NCBI RefSeq assembly: GCF_000972385.1
Contig: NZ_JXTE01000032.1
Location: 1-64,000 of the forward strand
Direction: 5' to 3'
Source of the DNA: Streptomyces sp. WM6386
Lineage (GTDB): Bacteria; Actinomycetota; Actinomycetes; Streptomycetales; Streptomycetaceae
Length of the DNA stretch: 64,000 bases
Below are positions 29,699 to 42,426 of this stretch, piece by piece (positions within the stretch are counted from its first letter, which is position 1; every line of letters begins with the position of its first letter). The translations under genes and the position numbers were made by a program. The notes below the pieces were generated by a model. It was not told the DNA's origin and did no database searches. It worked only from the letters and a program-made list of their open reading frames with translations.

Positions 29699-30922
29699 CT
29701 ACAGCCCCGCCGCCCTGCGCAGCGCCTCCACGCGGTCCGTGCGCTCCCACGTGAAGTCGGGCAGCTCACGGCCGAAGTGGCCGTACGCGGCGGTCTGGGC
29801 GTAGATCGGGCGCAGCAGGTCGAGGTCGCGGATGATCGCGGCCGGGCGGAGGTCGAAGACCTCGTCGATGGCCTTCTCGATCTTCTCGGCGTCGACCTTG
29901 GCGGTGCCGAAGGTCTCGACGAACAGGCCGACGGGCTCGGCCTTGCCGATCGCGTACGCGACCTGCACCTCGCAACGGGAGGCGAGGCCCGCGGCGACGA
30001 CGTTCTTGGCGACCCAGCGCATCGCGTACGCGGCCGAACGGTCCACCTTGGACGGGTCCTTGCCGGAGAAGGCGCCGCCACCGTGGCGGGCCATGCCGCC
30101 GTACGTGTCGATGATGATCTTGCGGCCGGTCAGACCCGCGTCACCCATCGGGCCGCCGATCTCGAAACGGCCGGTCGGGTTGACGAGGAGGCGGTAGCCC
30201 TCGGTCTCCAGCTTGATGCCCTCGTCGAGCAGCGCCTTCAGCTCCGGCTCCACGACGAACTCGCGGATGTCGGGGGCGAGCAGCGACTCCAGGTCGATGT
30301 CGGAGGCGTGCTGCGAGGAGACCACGACCGTGTCGAGGCGGACGGCCTTGTCACCGTCGTACTCGATGGTGACCTGCGTCTTGCCGTCGGGGCGCAGGTA
30401 GGGGATCGTCCCGTTCTTGCGGACCTCGGACAGACGGCTCGACAGACGGTGCGCCAGGAAGATCGGCAGCGGCATCAGCGTCGGCGTCTCGTCCGTCGCG
30501 TAGCCGAACATCAGGCCCTGGTCGCCGGCGCCCTGCTTGTCGAGCTCGTCCCCCTCTTCACCTGCGGCGGCACCCTCGACCCGCTTCTCGTAGGCGGTGT
30601 CGACACCCTGCGCGATGTCCGGGGACTGCGAGCCGATGGACACGGAGACACCGCAGGAGGCGCCGTCGAAGCCCTTCTTCGAGGAGTCGTAACCGATCTC
30701 GAGGATCTTGTCCCGCACGAGCTGGGGGATCGGGGCGTACGCCTTGGTGGTGACCTCACCGGCCACGTGCACCAGGCCGGTCGTGATCAGGGTCTCGACC
30801 GCGACCCGGGAGGTCGGGTCCTCGCGCAGGAGCGCGTCGAGAATGGTGTCGCTGATCTGGTCAGCGATCTTGTCGGGGTGACCCTCGGTCACAGACTCCG
30901 AGGTGAACAGACGACGGGACAC
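29699..30922 (-). CDS. metK: S-adenosylmethionine synthetase
   Basis: 407 residues, full length. It makes SAM from methionine and ATP. Signatures: [12 protein letters not shown] (substrate-binding His/Asp), [15 protein letters not shown], and the P-loop-like [23 protein letters not shown] start, CAGGGAG 5 bases upstream. SAM level strongly affects Streptomyces antibiotic production and sporulation. A minus-strand TAAACT box at 31009-31004 is a candidate -10, giving a leader of roughly 75 bases. Confidence 0.97.
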   Translation of the reverse strand: MSRRLFTSESVTEGHPDKIADQISDTILDALLREDPTSRVAVETLITTGLVHVAGEVTTKAYAPIPQLVRDKILEIGYDSSKKGFDGASCGVSVSIGSQSPDIAQGVDTAYEKRVEGAAAGEEGDELDKQGAGDQGLMFGYATDETPTLMPLPIFLAHRLSSRLSEVRKNGTIPYLRPDGKTQVTIEYDGDKAVRLDTVVVSSQHASDIDLESLLAPDIREFVVEPELKALLDEGIKLETEGYRLLVNPTGRFEIGGPMGDAGLTGRKIIIDTYGGMARHGGGAFSGKDPSKVDRSAAYAMRWVAKNVVAAGLASRCEVQVAYAIGKAEPVGLFVETFGTAKVDAEKIEKAIDEVFDLRPAAIIRDLDLLRPIYAQTAAYGHFGRELPDFTWERTDRVEALRRAAGL

Positions 30923-31162
30923 AACGCTCCCTGGGGTTGCAGCGGCTGCTGGCTGATCATGGGCGGACGGGCTCGGGGGCTGCGCCCGGCATCGTCCGAG
31001 AACAGTTTATCGGTCGTGCTCAGCCACAGGCTCACCCGTCTCGCTGGTCGGGAGCCCTGTGACCTGCGGCACGGGCATTCTGCCCAATCCCGAGCGGGCT
31101 TGGCCAGGCCCGCCACGCCTCTATTACCGAGGTGACAGAGCGCAGTGAAGCGAATGAAACAG

Positions 31163-32365
31163 TCACTTCATGCGCCGGGCCACCAGGTCCCACACGATTT
31201 CGGCCAATGCTTCCTTCGGGCCGTGCGGGACCGGAGTCTCGGTGCCGTCGGCGCCCAGCACCACGGCCTCGTTCTCCTCCGCCCCGAAAGTCTTGCGCTC
31301 CCCCACCTCGTTGACGACGAGGAGGTCGCAGCCCTTGCGGGCGAGCTTGGTACGGCCGTTGGCCAGCACGTCGTCCGTTTCGGCGGCGAACCCGACGACC
31401 ACCTGTCCGGGGCGGGCGCGGTCGGCCGAGATCTCCGCCAGGATGTCCGGATTCCGCACCAGAACGATGGGTTCCGGATCCTGGCCGTCCTTCTTCTTGA
31501 TCTTCCCGGCCGCGTATGTCTCCGGCCGGAAGTCCGCGACCGCTGCGGCCATGACGACCGCATCGGCGTCCTCGGCCGCCTTCAGGACGGCTTCACGCAG
31601 TTGTACGGCCGTGCCGACCGGGACGATGTCCACCCCCGCCGGGTCCGGCAGCCCGGTGTTCGCGGCGATGAGCGTGACACGGGCGCCGCGGGCGGCGGCG
31701 GTGCGGGCGAGGGCGTAGCCCTGCTTGCCGGAGGAACGGTTGCCGAGGAAGCGGACCGGGTCGAGGGGCTCACGGGTGCCGCCGGCGCTGACGACGACGT
31801 GCCGTCCCTTCAGGTCCGGCTCGGTGATGCCCCGGGCCAGGACGCGGCGGCCAACCTCGAAGATCTCACCCGGGTCGGGCAGCCGGCCCTTGCCGGTGTC
31901 GACGCCGGTGAGGCGCCCGACGGCCGGCTCGATGACGACCGCGCCCCGGCGGCGCAGGGTCGCCACGTTCTCCTGGGTGGCCGGGTGCTCCCACATCTCG
32001 GTGTGCATCGCGGGGGCGAAGACGACCGGACAGCGGGCGGTCAGGAGCGTGTTGGTGAGCAGGTCGTCCGCGAGGCCGTGAGCCGCCTTCGCGAGAATGT
32101 CGGCCGTGGCCGGGGCGACGATCACCAGGTCGGCGTGTTGCCCGATGCGGACGTGCGGCACCTCGTGGACGTCGTCCCACACCTCGGTCGAGACGGGGTT
32201 GCCGGAGAGGGCGGACCAGGTGGCGGCACCGACGAAGTGCAGCGCGGAGGCCGTGGGCACCACGCGTACGTCGTGGCCCGACTCCGTCAGTCTGCGCAGC
32301 AGCTCACAGGCCTTGTAGGCGGCGATGCCACCGCTGACCCCCAGTACGACCCTCGGCTTGTCCAC
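31163..32365 (-). CDS. coaBC: bifunctional phosphopantothenoylcysteine decarboxylase/phosphopantothenate-cysteine ligase
   Basis: 400 residues. The N-terminal CoaC flavoprotein domain has GVSGGIAAYKACELLRRL, the APAMHTEMWEHPAT loop and active-site His in VPHVRIGQHAD. The C-terminal CoaB ligase domain begins near 185 (VVVSAGGTREPLDPVRFLGNRSSGKQGYALA). Together they make 4'-phosphopantetheine in CoA synthesis. GTG at 32365 (VDKPRV) follows GGAG at 5 bases; ATG 32377 is an alternative. Third from the head of a leftward gmk-rpoZ-coaBC-metK series. Confidence 0.94.
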   Translation of the reverse strand: MDKPRVVLGVSGGIAAYKACELLRRLTESGHDVRVVPTASALHFVGAATWSALSGNPVSTEVWDDVHEVPHVRIGQHADLVIVAPATADILAKAAHGLADDLLTNTLLTARCPVVFAPAMHTEMWEHPATQENVATLRRRGAVVIEPAVGRLTGVDTGKGRLPDPGEIFEVGRRVLARGITEPDLKGRHVVVSAGGTREPLDPVRFLGNRSSGKQGYALARTAAARGARVTLIAANTGLPDPAGVDIVPVGTAVQLREAVLKAAEDADAVVMAAAVADFRPETYAAGKIKKKDGQDPEPIVLVRNPDILAEISADRARPGQVVVGFAAETDDVLANGRTKLARKGCDLLVVNEVGERKTFGAEENEAVVLGADGTETPVPHGPKEALAEIVWDLVARRMK

Positions 32366-32440
32366 CAGGTCTCCCATCCCTCGAACCGACGACTCCATGC
32401 TGCATGACAGCGGGGGCCGACCCCCGCGCCCCCGAGCAGA

Positions 32441-32475
32441 CCACAGGCCCGACAGTCGCGCTGCCGGGCCTGTGG
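32441..32475 (-). terminator. hairpin between rpoZ and coaBC
   Basis: CCACAGGCCCG, 13-base loop, CGGGCCTGTGG: perfect 11-base stem 30 bases past the rpoZ stop. It probably reduces read-through into coaBC. Confidence 0.7.
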
Positions 32476-32504
32476 ACAAGCCAGCTCAAAGCCGAAAATG
32501 CTGG

Positions 32505-32777
32505 TTACTGCGCCGGGCCCTCGACGGCCTCGGACGTCAGCAGACCCGCGTTGATCTCGCGGAGCGCGATCGAGAGCGGCTTCTCGTGCACGTGGGTGTC
32601 GACGAGCGGACCGACGTACTCGAGGAGGCCCTCGCCGAGCTGCGAGTAGTACGCGTTGATCTGACGCGCACGCTTGGCCGCGTAGATCACGAGGCTGTAC
32701 TTCGAGTCCGTGGCCTCGAGGAGCTCGTCGATCGGAGGGTTGATGATGCCCTCGGGCGCGGTGATGGAAGAGGACAC
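32505..32777 (-). CDS. rpoZ: RNA polymerase omega subunit
   Basis: 90 residues from a GTG ([10 protein letters not shown]) with GGAAGG at 8 bases, matching the known Streptomyces omega length. Core motif [26 protein letters not shown] is present. Omega assists beta' folding and assembly; Streptomyces mutants lacking it are reported to be impaired in differentiation. Sits 65 bases after gmk, the common gmk-rpoZ pair. Confidence 0.97.
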   Translation of the reverse strand: MSSSITAPEGIINPPIDELLEATDSKYSLVIYAAKRARQINAYYSQLGEGLLEYVGPLVDTHVHEKPLSIALREINAGLLTSEAVEGPAQ

Positions 32778-32842
32778 GCTCTGCCTTCCGATGGGTGGAA
32801 AAGAATCAGTCTGAATGATCAAGCCTCAACGATCAGGCACGA

Positions 32843-33400
32843 TCACACAACGTCCATCAAGGCTAGCAGCTCACGCGCCACGTCCTCGACGGAGGTGTTG
32901 ACCAAGGTCACATCGAACTCGGGCTCGGCCGCCAGCTCGACCTTCGCCGCCTCAAGACGGCGTTCGATCACTGCGGGCGGCTCGGTGCCACGTCCCGTGA
33001 GCCTGCGCACGAGCTCCTCCCAGGAGGGAGGAGCCAGGAACACCAGCTGGGCCTCCGGCATGGACTCGCGGACCTGCCGGGCGCCCTGGAGATCGATCTC
33101 CAGAAGAACCGGCTCGCCCGCCTCCAGCCGCTCCAGCACCGCGTTGCGCGGGGTGCCGTAGCGATTGCCGGCGAACTCGGCCCACTCCAGCAGCTCACCG
33201 TTGGCGATCAGCTTGTCCATCTCCTCGTCGGTGACGAAGAAGTAGTGGACACCGTGCTTCTCGCCGGGGCGGGGACCCCGGGTCGTCGCCGACACCGAGA
33301 GCCAGACCTCGGGGTGTTCCTTGCGCATATGGGCGACGACCGTGCTCTTGCCGACCCCTGAGGGGCCGGAGAGCACGGTCAGCCGCGGACGTTCACTCAT
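32843..33400 (-). CDS. gmk: guanylate kinase
   Basis: 185 residues. It phosphorylates GMP to GDP. P-loop GPSGVGKST at about 12-20, GMP-binding [22 protein letters not shown] (about 36-57) and the lid helix [15 protein letters not shown] are intact. Lies between the sIHF gene and rpoZ. Confidence 0.97.
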   Translation of the reverse strand: MSERPRLTVLSGPSGVGKSTVVAHMRKEHPEVWLSVSATTRGPRPGEKHGVHYFFVTDEEMDKLIANGELLEWAEFAGNRYGTPRNAVLERLEAGEPVLLEIDLQGARQVRESMPEAQLVFLAPPSWEELVRRLTGRGTEPPAVIERRLEAAKVELAAEPEFDVTLVNTSVEDVARELLALMDVV

Positions 33401-33460
33401 GCAGCGATTATTCCAGCAATCCCGGAGTGCCCGGGACTCCCGGTCCGGACTGTGCCGGAC

Positions 33461-33784
33461 TCAGGAACCGGTGCTGCCGAACTCACGCTCCAGAGAAGCG
33501 ATCTGGTTCGAACCGAGACCACGCACACGGCGGCTCTCGGAGATGCCCAGACGCTCCATGATCTGCTTGGCGCGGACCTTGCCCACGCCCGGCAGCGACT
33601 CGAGCAGGGCGGAGACCTTCATCTTGCCGATGACGTCGTTCTCCTGGCCCTGCTTGATGACCTCGTGAAGAGAGGCGCCGGAGTGCTTGAGTCGATTCTT
33701 GACCTCGGCCCGCTCCCGGCGAGCCGCGGCGGCCTTTTCGAGCGCGGCTGCGCGCTGTTCAGGGGTAAGGGGCGGAAGAGCCAC
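33461..33784 (-). CDS. streptomycete integration host factor (sIHF) / actinobacterial mIHF-like nucleoid protein
   Basis: 107 residues from a GTG (VALPPLTPEQ). A long N-terminal helix of Ala/Arg/Glu (about 8-30) precedes the DNA-binding helix-two-turn-helix core, with SLPGVGKVRAKQIMERLGISESRRVRGLG (about 63-91). This is the essential nucleoid-associated protein that binds DNA non-specifically, bends it and affects topology, sporulation and antibiotic production. Conserved neighbour of gmk. Confidence 0.95.
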   Translation of the reverse strand: MALPPLTPEQRAAALEKAAAARRERAEVKNRLKHSGASLHEVIKQGQENDVIGKMKVSALLESLPGVGKVRAKQIMERLGISESRRVRGLGSNQIASLEREFGSTGS

Positions 33785-34101
33785 GCCTACGTCACCTCGG
33801 ATGTTGAACTGTCGGATACGGACCGGTGAGGAACCTAGTCGCCCCACACCTGGGGAGCCACGAGCAACACGCTTGCCCGTTCACTCTGCGTCGGAGACTA
33901 GCGGCCAACTCCGCCAGAGTCAGCGAGAACAGCGGAAAAGTCCTGGTCAGCCTCCGTCAGGCCGGACATTTCAGGCATACTGCCCTGGATTTGAGAATGT
34001 ATTCAGCCTCAAGTCGTCCTGGAAGCACTCATCGGAGGTCTCGTCCGAGCGTCTCGAACGCCTCGGACGACCGTCATACGAGCGCCATGGCGCCGCCGGT
34101 C
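33785..34101. other. intergenic region: sIHF promoter side and pyr operon terminator
   Basis: 317 bases without a gene. The left part has a minus-strand TAGGTT box (33837-33832) that may be the sIHF -10 (candidate -35 TGGCTC 17 bases upstream). The right part holds the hairpin at 34041-34070 that ends the pyr operon. Nothing else stands out. Confidence 0.5.
34041..34070 (-). terminator. terminator of the pyr operon after pyrF
   Basis: TCGTCCGAG...CTCGGACGA, 9-base perfect arms extended by an inner GCGT/ACGC pairing, 32 bases past the pyrF stop. Confidence 0.75.
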
Positions 34102-34941
34102 TCACGCCACGGCGGCCCTGGTCTCCTCCGCGAACCGCTCCGCGGCCGCCCGCAGCGCGCCGACGTCGGGACCGTGCCGCAGGACCCCCCGGCTGACGTT
34201 GGGGACGACATTGCGCACCACGGAGCCGAACACCTGGGGAAGGTCGGCCGGAGTGGCCCCCTGGGCGCCGATGCCGGGCGCGAGGAGCGGACCGTTGATG
34301 TCCAGGTCGTAGGACGACAGATCGCCCAGCGTGGCGCCCACGACGGCGCCGAAGGACCCCAGGGGCTCCTCCCCCGTGTTCTCGGCCGACAGATGCGCCA
34401 GCATCGTCGCACCGACGTCACGGCCGTCCGCGCGGATCGCGTGCTGGACCTCGCCGCCCTCGGGATTGGACGTCAGCGCCAGCACGAACAGGCCGGCGCC
34501 GCTCTCCCGCGCCAGCGCGACCGCCGGCGAGAGCGAGCCGTAGCCGAGGTACGGCGAGACGGTGAGCGCGTCGGAGAACAGCGGGGAGTCCTTGTGCAGG
34601 AAGGCCTCGGCGTACGCGGCCATGGTCGAGCCGATGTCGCCGCGCTTGGCGTCCATGACGACCAGCGCGCCGGCGGCCCGCGCCTCCTCGACCGACTTCT
34701 CCAGGACGGCGACACCGCGCGACCCGAAGCGCTCGAAGAACGCGCTCTGCGGCTTGAGGACGGCGACCCGGTCGGCCACGGCCTCGACGACCGTGCGGCT
34801 GAACCGCTCCAGTCCGGCCACGTCGTCGTTCAGGCCCCACTCGCTGAGCAGCGACGCGTGCGGGTCGATGCCGACGCACAGCGGGCCGCGCTCGTCCATG
34901 ACGTGACGAAGACGTGCGCCGAAGGGTGCGAGAGAGCTCAT
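34102..34941 (-). CDS. pyrF: orotidine 5'-phosphate decarboxylase
   Basis: 279 residues, the longer actinobacterial (type 2) form. It decarboxylates OMP to UMP. The catalytic block VVMDAKRGDIGSTMAAYAEAF (about 95-115) holds the Lys-Asp-Asp network. Its ATG overlaps the pyrD stop by 4 bases; last gene of the UMP operon. Confidence 0.96.
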   Translation of the reverse strand: MSSLAPFGARLRHVMDERGPLCVGIDPHASLLSEWGLNDDVAGLERFSRTVVEAVADRVAVLKPQSAFFERFGSRGVAVLEKSVEEARAAGALVVMDAKRGDIGSTMAAYAEAFLHKDSPLFSDALTVSPYLGYGSLSPAVALARESGAGLFVLALTSNPEGGEVQHAIRADGRDVGATMLAHLSAENTGEEPLGSFGAVVGATLGDLSSYDLDINGPLLAPGIGAQGATPADLPQVFGSVVRNVVPNVSRGVLRHGPDVGALRAAAERFAEETRAAVA

Positions 34942-36044
34942 GCCGGCTTCCTTACGTCGGCGCCGACCGCGTCGGCGAGTGTGGCGTACGGGCTCGTACG
35001 GAGGCGAGCGGCGAGCCCCTTGCGGATCGCCCGGCCCCAGAAGGGTCCCTCGTAGACGAACGCGCTGTAGCCCTGGACGAGCGTGGCACCGGCGAGGATG
35101 CGCTGCCAGGCGTCCTCGGCGTCCTCGATGCCGCCGACGCCCACAAGGGTGATGCGGTCGCCCACGCGCGCGTAGAGGCGCCTGAGGACCTCCAGGGAGC
35201 GCGCCTTGAGCGGGGCGCCGGACAGACCGCCGGTCTGCTTCACCAGTGAGGGTTCGGATTTCAGGCCGAGCCCCTCGCGCGCGATGGTGGTGTTCGTGGC
35301 GATGATCCCGTCCAGGCCGAGTTCCACGGCCAGGTTGGCGACGGCGTCGACGTCATCGTCGGCGAGGTCCGGCGCGATCTTCACCAGGAGCGGGACTCGG
35401 CGGCTGGTGACCGTACGGTCGGCGGCCTCACGCACGGCGCTCAGGAGCGGCCGCAGCGCCTCGGTGGCCTGCAGATTGCGCAGCCCGGGCGTGTTCGGTG
35501 ACGACACGTTCACGACCAGGTAGTCGGCGTACGGCGCGAGCCGCTCGGTCGACTTCACGTAGTCGGCGGCGGCCTCGGCCTCCGGTACGACCTTGGTCTT
35601 GCCGATGTTGACGCCCACGACGGTCTTGAAGACGGGCGTGCGGGAGGCCAGCCGGGCCGCTACGGCCAGCGAGCCCTCGTTGTTGAAGCCCATGCGGTTG
35701 ATCAGCGCGCGGTCCTTCACGAGCCGGAACAACCGCTGCTTGGGGTTGCCGGGCTGCGCCTCCCCGGTGACCGTGCCGATCTCGACATGGTCGAAGCCGA
35801 GCATCGACATGCCGTCGACGGCGACCGCGTTCTTGTCGAAGCCGGCGGCGAGCCCGAAGGGGCCGTGCATGCGCAGCCCGAAGGCCTCGGTGCGCAGCTC
35901 CTCGTGGCGGGGGGCGAGCGCGGCGGCGACGAAGGTGCGGAGCACCGGGACGCGGACGGCGAGGCGGATCCAGCGGAAGGCGAGGTAGTGCGCCTGCTCC
36001 GGGTCCATCCGCTGGAAGAAGAGCTTGAAGAAGATCTTGTACAT
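34938..36044 (-). CDS. pyrD: dihydroorotate dehydrogenase (quinone), class 2
   Basis: 368 residues. The N-terminal amphipathic helices (FKLFFQRMDPEQAHYLAFRWIRLAV) are the membrane/quinone-access module that marks class 2. The FMN barrel shows GLAAGFDKNA, MGFNNEG, VNVSSPNTPGLR (catalytic Ser) and IGVGGI-type phosphate loop (VGVGGIEDAED). It oxidises dihydroorotate to orotate at the membrane. Confidence 0.96.
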   Translation of the reverse strand: MYKIFFKLFFQRMDPEQAHYLAFRWIRLAVRVPVLRTFVAAALAPRHEELRTEAFGLRMHGPFGLAAGFDKNAVAVDGMSMLGFDHVEIGTVTGEAQPGNPKQRLFRLVKDRALINRMGFNNEGSLAVAARLASRTPVFKTVVGVNIGKTKVVPEAEAAADYVKSTERLAPYADYLVVNVSSPNTPGLRNLQATEALRPLLSAVREAADRTVTSRRVPLLVKIAPDLADDDVDAVANLAVELGLDGIIATNTTIAREGLGLKSEPSLVKQTGGLSGAPLKARSLEVLRRLYARVGDRITLVGVGGIEDAEDAWQRILAGATLVQGYSAFVYEGPFWGRAIRKGLAARLRTSPYATLADAVGADVRKPA

Positions 36045-36079
36045 CGATGTGTCCTCTTGAAGTCAGGTGACCTCATGAA

Positions 36080-36109
36080 GAGGGGGACACCGTTTCCGGT
36101 GTCCCCCTC
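36080..36109 (-). terminator. strong hairpin between carB and pyrD inside the pyr operon
   Basis: GAGGGGGACACCG-TTTC-CGGTGTCCCCCTC: perfect 13-base stem in the 72-base carB-pyrD gap. There is no U-tract on the minus strand, so it may be a partial terminator or an RNA-processing/stability element. Confidence 0.7.
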
Positions 36110-36116
36110 AGGGCTG

Positions 36117-39417
<3,301 letters not shown>

Positions 39418-39425
<8 letters not shown>

Positions 39426-40575
39426 GCTGGCCCTCCAACAGAGATACGAAGCGGTCGAACAGGTAGGCGGCGTCGTGCGGGCCCGCGGCCGCTTCGGGGT
39501 GGTACTGGACGCTGAAGGCCGGCTGGTCGAGCAGCTGGAGGCCCTCCACCACGTTGTCGTTGAGGCAGACGTGGGAGACCTCGGCGCGGCCGTAGGGGGT
39601 GTCGGACACCTTGTCGAGCGGGGCGTCGACGGCGAAGCCGTGGTTGTGCGCCGTGACCTCGACCTTGCCGGTCGTACGGTCCTGCACCGGCTGGTTGATG
39701 CCGCGGTGGCCGTACTTCAGCTTGTAGGTGCCGAAGCCGAGGGCGCGGCCCAGGATCTGGTTGCCGAAGCAGATGCCGAAGAGCGGCGTCCTGCGCTCCA
39801 GGACCGCCTGCATGACGGAGACCGGGTGGTCGGCGGTGGCCGGGTCGCCGGGGCCGTTGGAGAAGAACACGCCGTCGGGGTTCACGGCGTACACGTCCTC
39901 GACGGTCGCCGTGGCGGGCAGCACATGCACCTCGATGCCGCGCTCGGCCATGCGGTGCGGGGTCATGCCCTTGATGCCGAGGTCGACGGCGGCGACGGTG
40001 AACTTCTTCTCGCCGATCGCGGGGACGACGTACGTCTCCTTGGTGGCGACCTCGGCGGAGAGGTTCGCGCCCTTCATCTCGGGGGCCTGGCGGACCTCGG
40101 CGAGCATGGTGGCGTCGTCGGGCAGCGCGTTGCCGGAGAAGATGCCGACGCGCATGGCGCCGCGCTCACGCAGGTGGCGTGTCAACGCGCGCGTGTCGAT
40201 GCCGGAGATCCCGACGACGCCCTGCCGGGTGAGCTCCTCGTCCAGGGAGCGGCGCGAGCGCCAGTTGGAGGGCACGCGCGCGGGGTCGCGCACGACGTAG
40301 CCGGCGACCCAGATCCGCTGCGACTCGGCGTCCTCGTCGTTGACGCCGGTGTTGCCGACGTGCGGGGCGGTCATCACGACGACCTGGCGGTGGTACGACG
40401 GGTCGGTGAGGGTTTCCTGGTAGCCGGTCATGCCGGTGGAGAACACCGCCTCGCCGAAGGTCTCCCCCACGGCCCCGTAGGCACGGCCGCGGAAGATCCG
40501 GCCGTCCTCCAGGACGAGTACCGCGGGAGACACCTCTTTCCTCTGCGAGGCGTTCCCCTTCGTGGAGGTCGTCAT
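39418..40575 (-). CDS. carA: carbamoyl-phosphate synthase small (glutamine amidotransferase) subunit
   Basis: 385 residues. The C-terminal class I amidotransferase domain has the nucleophile Cys in [14 protein letters not shown] and the catalytic His-x-Glu near [17 protein letters not shown] replaces the E. coli LGHQ, which is usual in actinobacteria. The N-terminal domain (about 15-170) is the CarB-binding half. ATGA overlap with the upstream membrane-protein gene. Confidence 0.97.
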
Positions 40576-41138
40576 CGTGCGCCTTCCGTTTCCGTCTTGT
40601 TGATCATGGAGTTAATGGCGTCGACCCACTCGTTGTGCTCGGCCGCCCGGTCGGAGCGGAAGCCGGAGTCGATCAGCCGGTCGCCGTGCTCCCAGGTCAC
40701 GATCAGCAGCCCGCCCTCGGTGAGGACCTTGCCTGCGATGCCCTTGCCGAGCACGGCCTCGTGCAGTGCGCCGACCGGGACGAAGAAGTCGGCCGCGCCG
40801 GGGCGTACGACGTCCAGTCCCGCGTCCGTCAGCGTGAGCTCGACCCGGCTGCGGGTGCCGAGGCCGTGCGCCACGATGCGGTCGAGCCACTGCCCGGCGG
40901 TGGTGGAGCCGTGGTAGCGGCCGCTCATCGTCAGTCTGGCCGCACCGGGCTCGGAGGGCGCGCTGGGCAGCTCGGGCAGGTCGCCCTGGAGCGTGCCGCG
41001 CCACTTCCAGCCCTCGCGCATCAGCCAGTAGATGAGCGCGACGAACAGCGCGAGTCCGACGAGCCACCCGGCACGGGCGGCCCAGTCGGTGACCTCAGCC
41101 GATTTCTGCTCGGCGGCCAGCAGGATTACAGGTGTCAC
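40572..41138 (-). CDS. pyr-operon membrane protein of unknown function
   Basis: 188 residues. One N-terminal transmembrane helix (about 25-43, [16 protein letters not shown]) is followed by a cytoplasmic domain. That domain shows a beta-rich, PH-like pattern ([37 protein letters not shown] and [24 protein letters not shown]). It overlaps pyrC and carA by 4 bases at each end, so it is fully embedded in the UMP operon. Conserved in Streptomyces in this position to my knowledge; no function is known to me. A membrane anchor for the pyrimidine enzymes is a guess. Confidence 0.8.
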   Translation of the reverse strand: MTPVILLAAEQKSAEVTDWAARAGWLVGLALFVALIYWLMREGWKWRGTLQGDLPELPSAPSEPGAARLTMSGRYHGSTTAGQWLDRIVAHGLGTRSRVELTLTDAGLDVVRPGAADFFVPVGALHEAVLGKGIAGKVLTEGGLLIVTWEHGDRLIDSGFRSDRAAEHNEWVDAINSMINKTETEGAR

Positions 41139-42421
41139 GTGAGCTTCCCGTCGACGAGCGTGGCCTTGCCCCGCAGCCAGGTGTGCGTCACACGGCCCGG
41201 CAGCTCACGCCCCTCGTAGGGGGTGTTCCGGCTGCGCGAGGCGAAGCCCGCGGGGTCCACGTCCCCACGGTATTCCGTGTCGACGAGCGTGAGGTTGGCG
41301 GGCTCACCTGCCGAGACGGGGCGGCCGTGCCCGGCGGCCTGCCCGATCTGTGCGGGCTTGAAGGACATGCGGTCGGCGACCCCGGCCCAGGTGAGGAGCC
41401 CGGTGTCCACCATGGTCTCCTGCACCACTGACAACGCGGTCTCCAGGCCGACCATCCCCATGGCGGCCGCGGCCCACTCGCAGTCCTTGTCCTCGTGGGG
41501 GTGCGGGGCGTGGTCGGTGGCGACGATGTCGATCGTGCCGTCGGCCAGCGCCTCGCGCAGGGCGAACACGTCGCGCTCGGTGCGCAGCGGCGGGTTGACC
41601 TTGTAGACCGGGTTGTAGCTGCGCACCAGCTCGTCGGTGAGGAGCAGGTGGTGCGGGGTGACCTCGGCGGTGACGTCGATGCCGCGGGACTTGGCCCAGC
41701 GGACGATCTCGACGGAGCCGGCGGTCGACAGGTGGCAGATGTGGACGCGGGAACCGACGTGCTCGGCGAGCAGGACATCCCGGGCGATGATCGATTCTTC
41801 GGCCACCGCGGGCCAGCCGCCGAGACCCAGCTCGGCCGAGACGACGCCCTCGTTCATCTGGGCGCCCTCGGTCAGCCGCGGCTCCTGGGCGTGCTGGGCT
41901 ACGACCCCGCCGAAGGCCTTCACGTACTCCAGCGCCCGGCGCATGATCACCGCGTCGTCGACGCACTTGCCGTCGTCGGAGAACACGGTCACACCGGCCG
42001 CCGACTCGTGCATGGCCCCCAGCTCGGCGAGCTTGCGGCCCTCCAGGCCGACGGTGACGGCGCCGATGGGCTGCACATCGCAGTACCCGTGCTCCTGGCC
42101 GAGCCGGTAGACCTGCTCGACCACACCGGCGGTGTCGGCGACCGGGAAGGTGTTGGCCATGGCGAAGACGGCCGTGTAGCCACCGGAGGCCGCCGCGCGC
42201 GTGCCGGTCAGGACGGTCTCGGAGTCCTCGCGGCCGGGCTCGCGCAGATGGGTGTGCAGGTCGACGAGGCCCGGGAGAAGGACCTTGCCGCCCGCCTCGA
42301 CGACTTCGGCGCCCTCGTCCGACAGACCGACGCCCACCTCGGCGATGACGCCGGCGTCGATCAGGACGTCCTGCGGCTCGCCGCCGAGCACCTTCGCACC
42401 ACGGATCAGGATCTTGCTCAT
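41135..42421 (-). CDS. pyrC: dihydroorotase (class I)
   Basis: 428 residues. It cyclises carbamoyl aspartate. Metal ligands visible: DLHTHLREPGREDSET, VAQHAQEPRLT, VHICHLST and VATDHAPHPHEDK, the amidohydrolase pattern of class I enzymes. Start at MSKILIRGAKVLGG. Five bases downstream of pyrB. Confidence 0.97.
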   Translation of the reverse strand: MSKILIRGAKVLGGEPQDVLIDAGVIAEVGVGLSDEGAEVVEAGGKVLLPGLVDLHTHLREPGREDSETVLTGTRAAASGGYTAVFAMANTFPVADTAGVVEQVYRLGQEHGYCDVQPIGAVTVGLEGRKLAELGAMHESAAGVTVFSDDGKCVDDAVIMRRALEYVKAFGGVVAQHAQEPRLTEGAQMNEGVVSAELGLGGWPAVAEESIIARDVLLAEHVGSRVHICHLSTAGSVEIVRWAKSRGIDVTAEVTPHHLLLTDELVRSYNPVYKVNPPLRTERDVFALREALADGTIDIVATDHAPHPHEDKDCEWAAAAMGMVGLETALSVVQETMVDTGLLTWAGVADRMSFKPAQIGQAAGHGRPVSAGEPANLTLVDTEYRGDVDPAGFASRSRNTPYEGRELPGRVTHTWLRGKATLVDGKLT

Positions 42422-42426
42422 GTGAC

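Noticed and set aside
30923..31162. Possible SAM riboswitch before metK
   Set aside because: I could not find the conserved SAM-I/IV core or a matching pairing pattern; only a plausible promoter box is visible.
39742..39775. CarA active site reads GICFGNQ instead of GICLGHQ
   Set aside because: At first sight a lost residue, but the catalytic Cys and His-Glu are present and this variant is the usual actinobacterial form.
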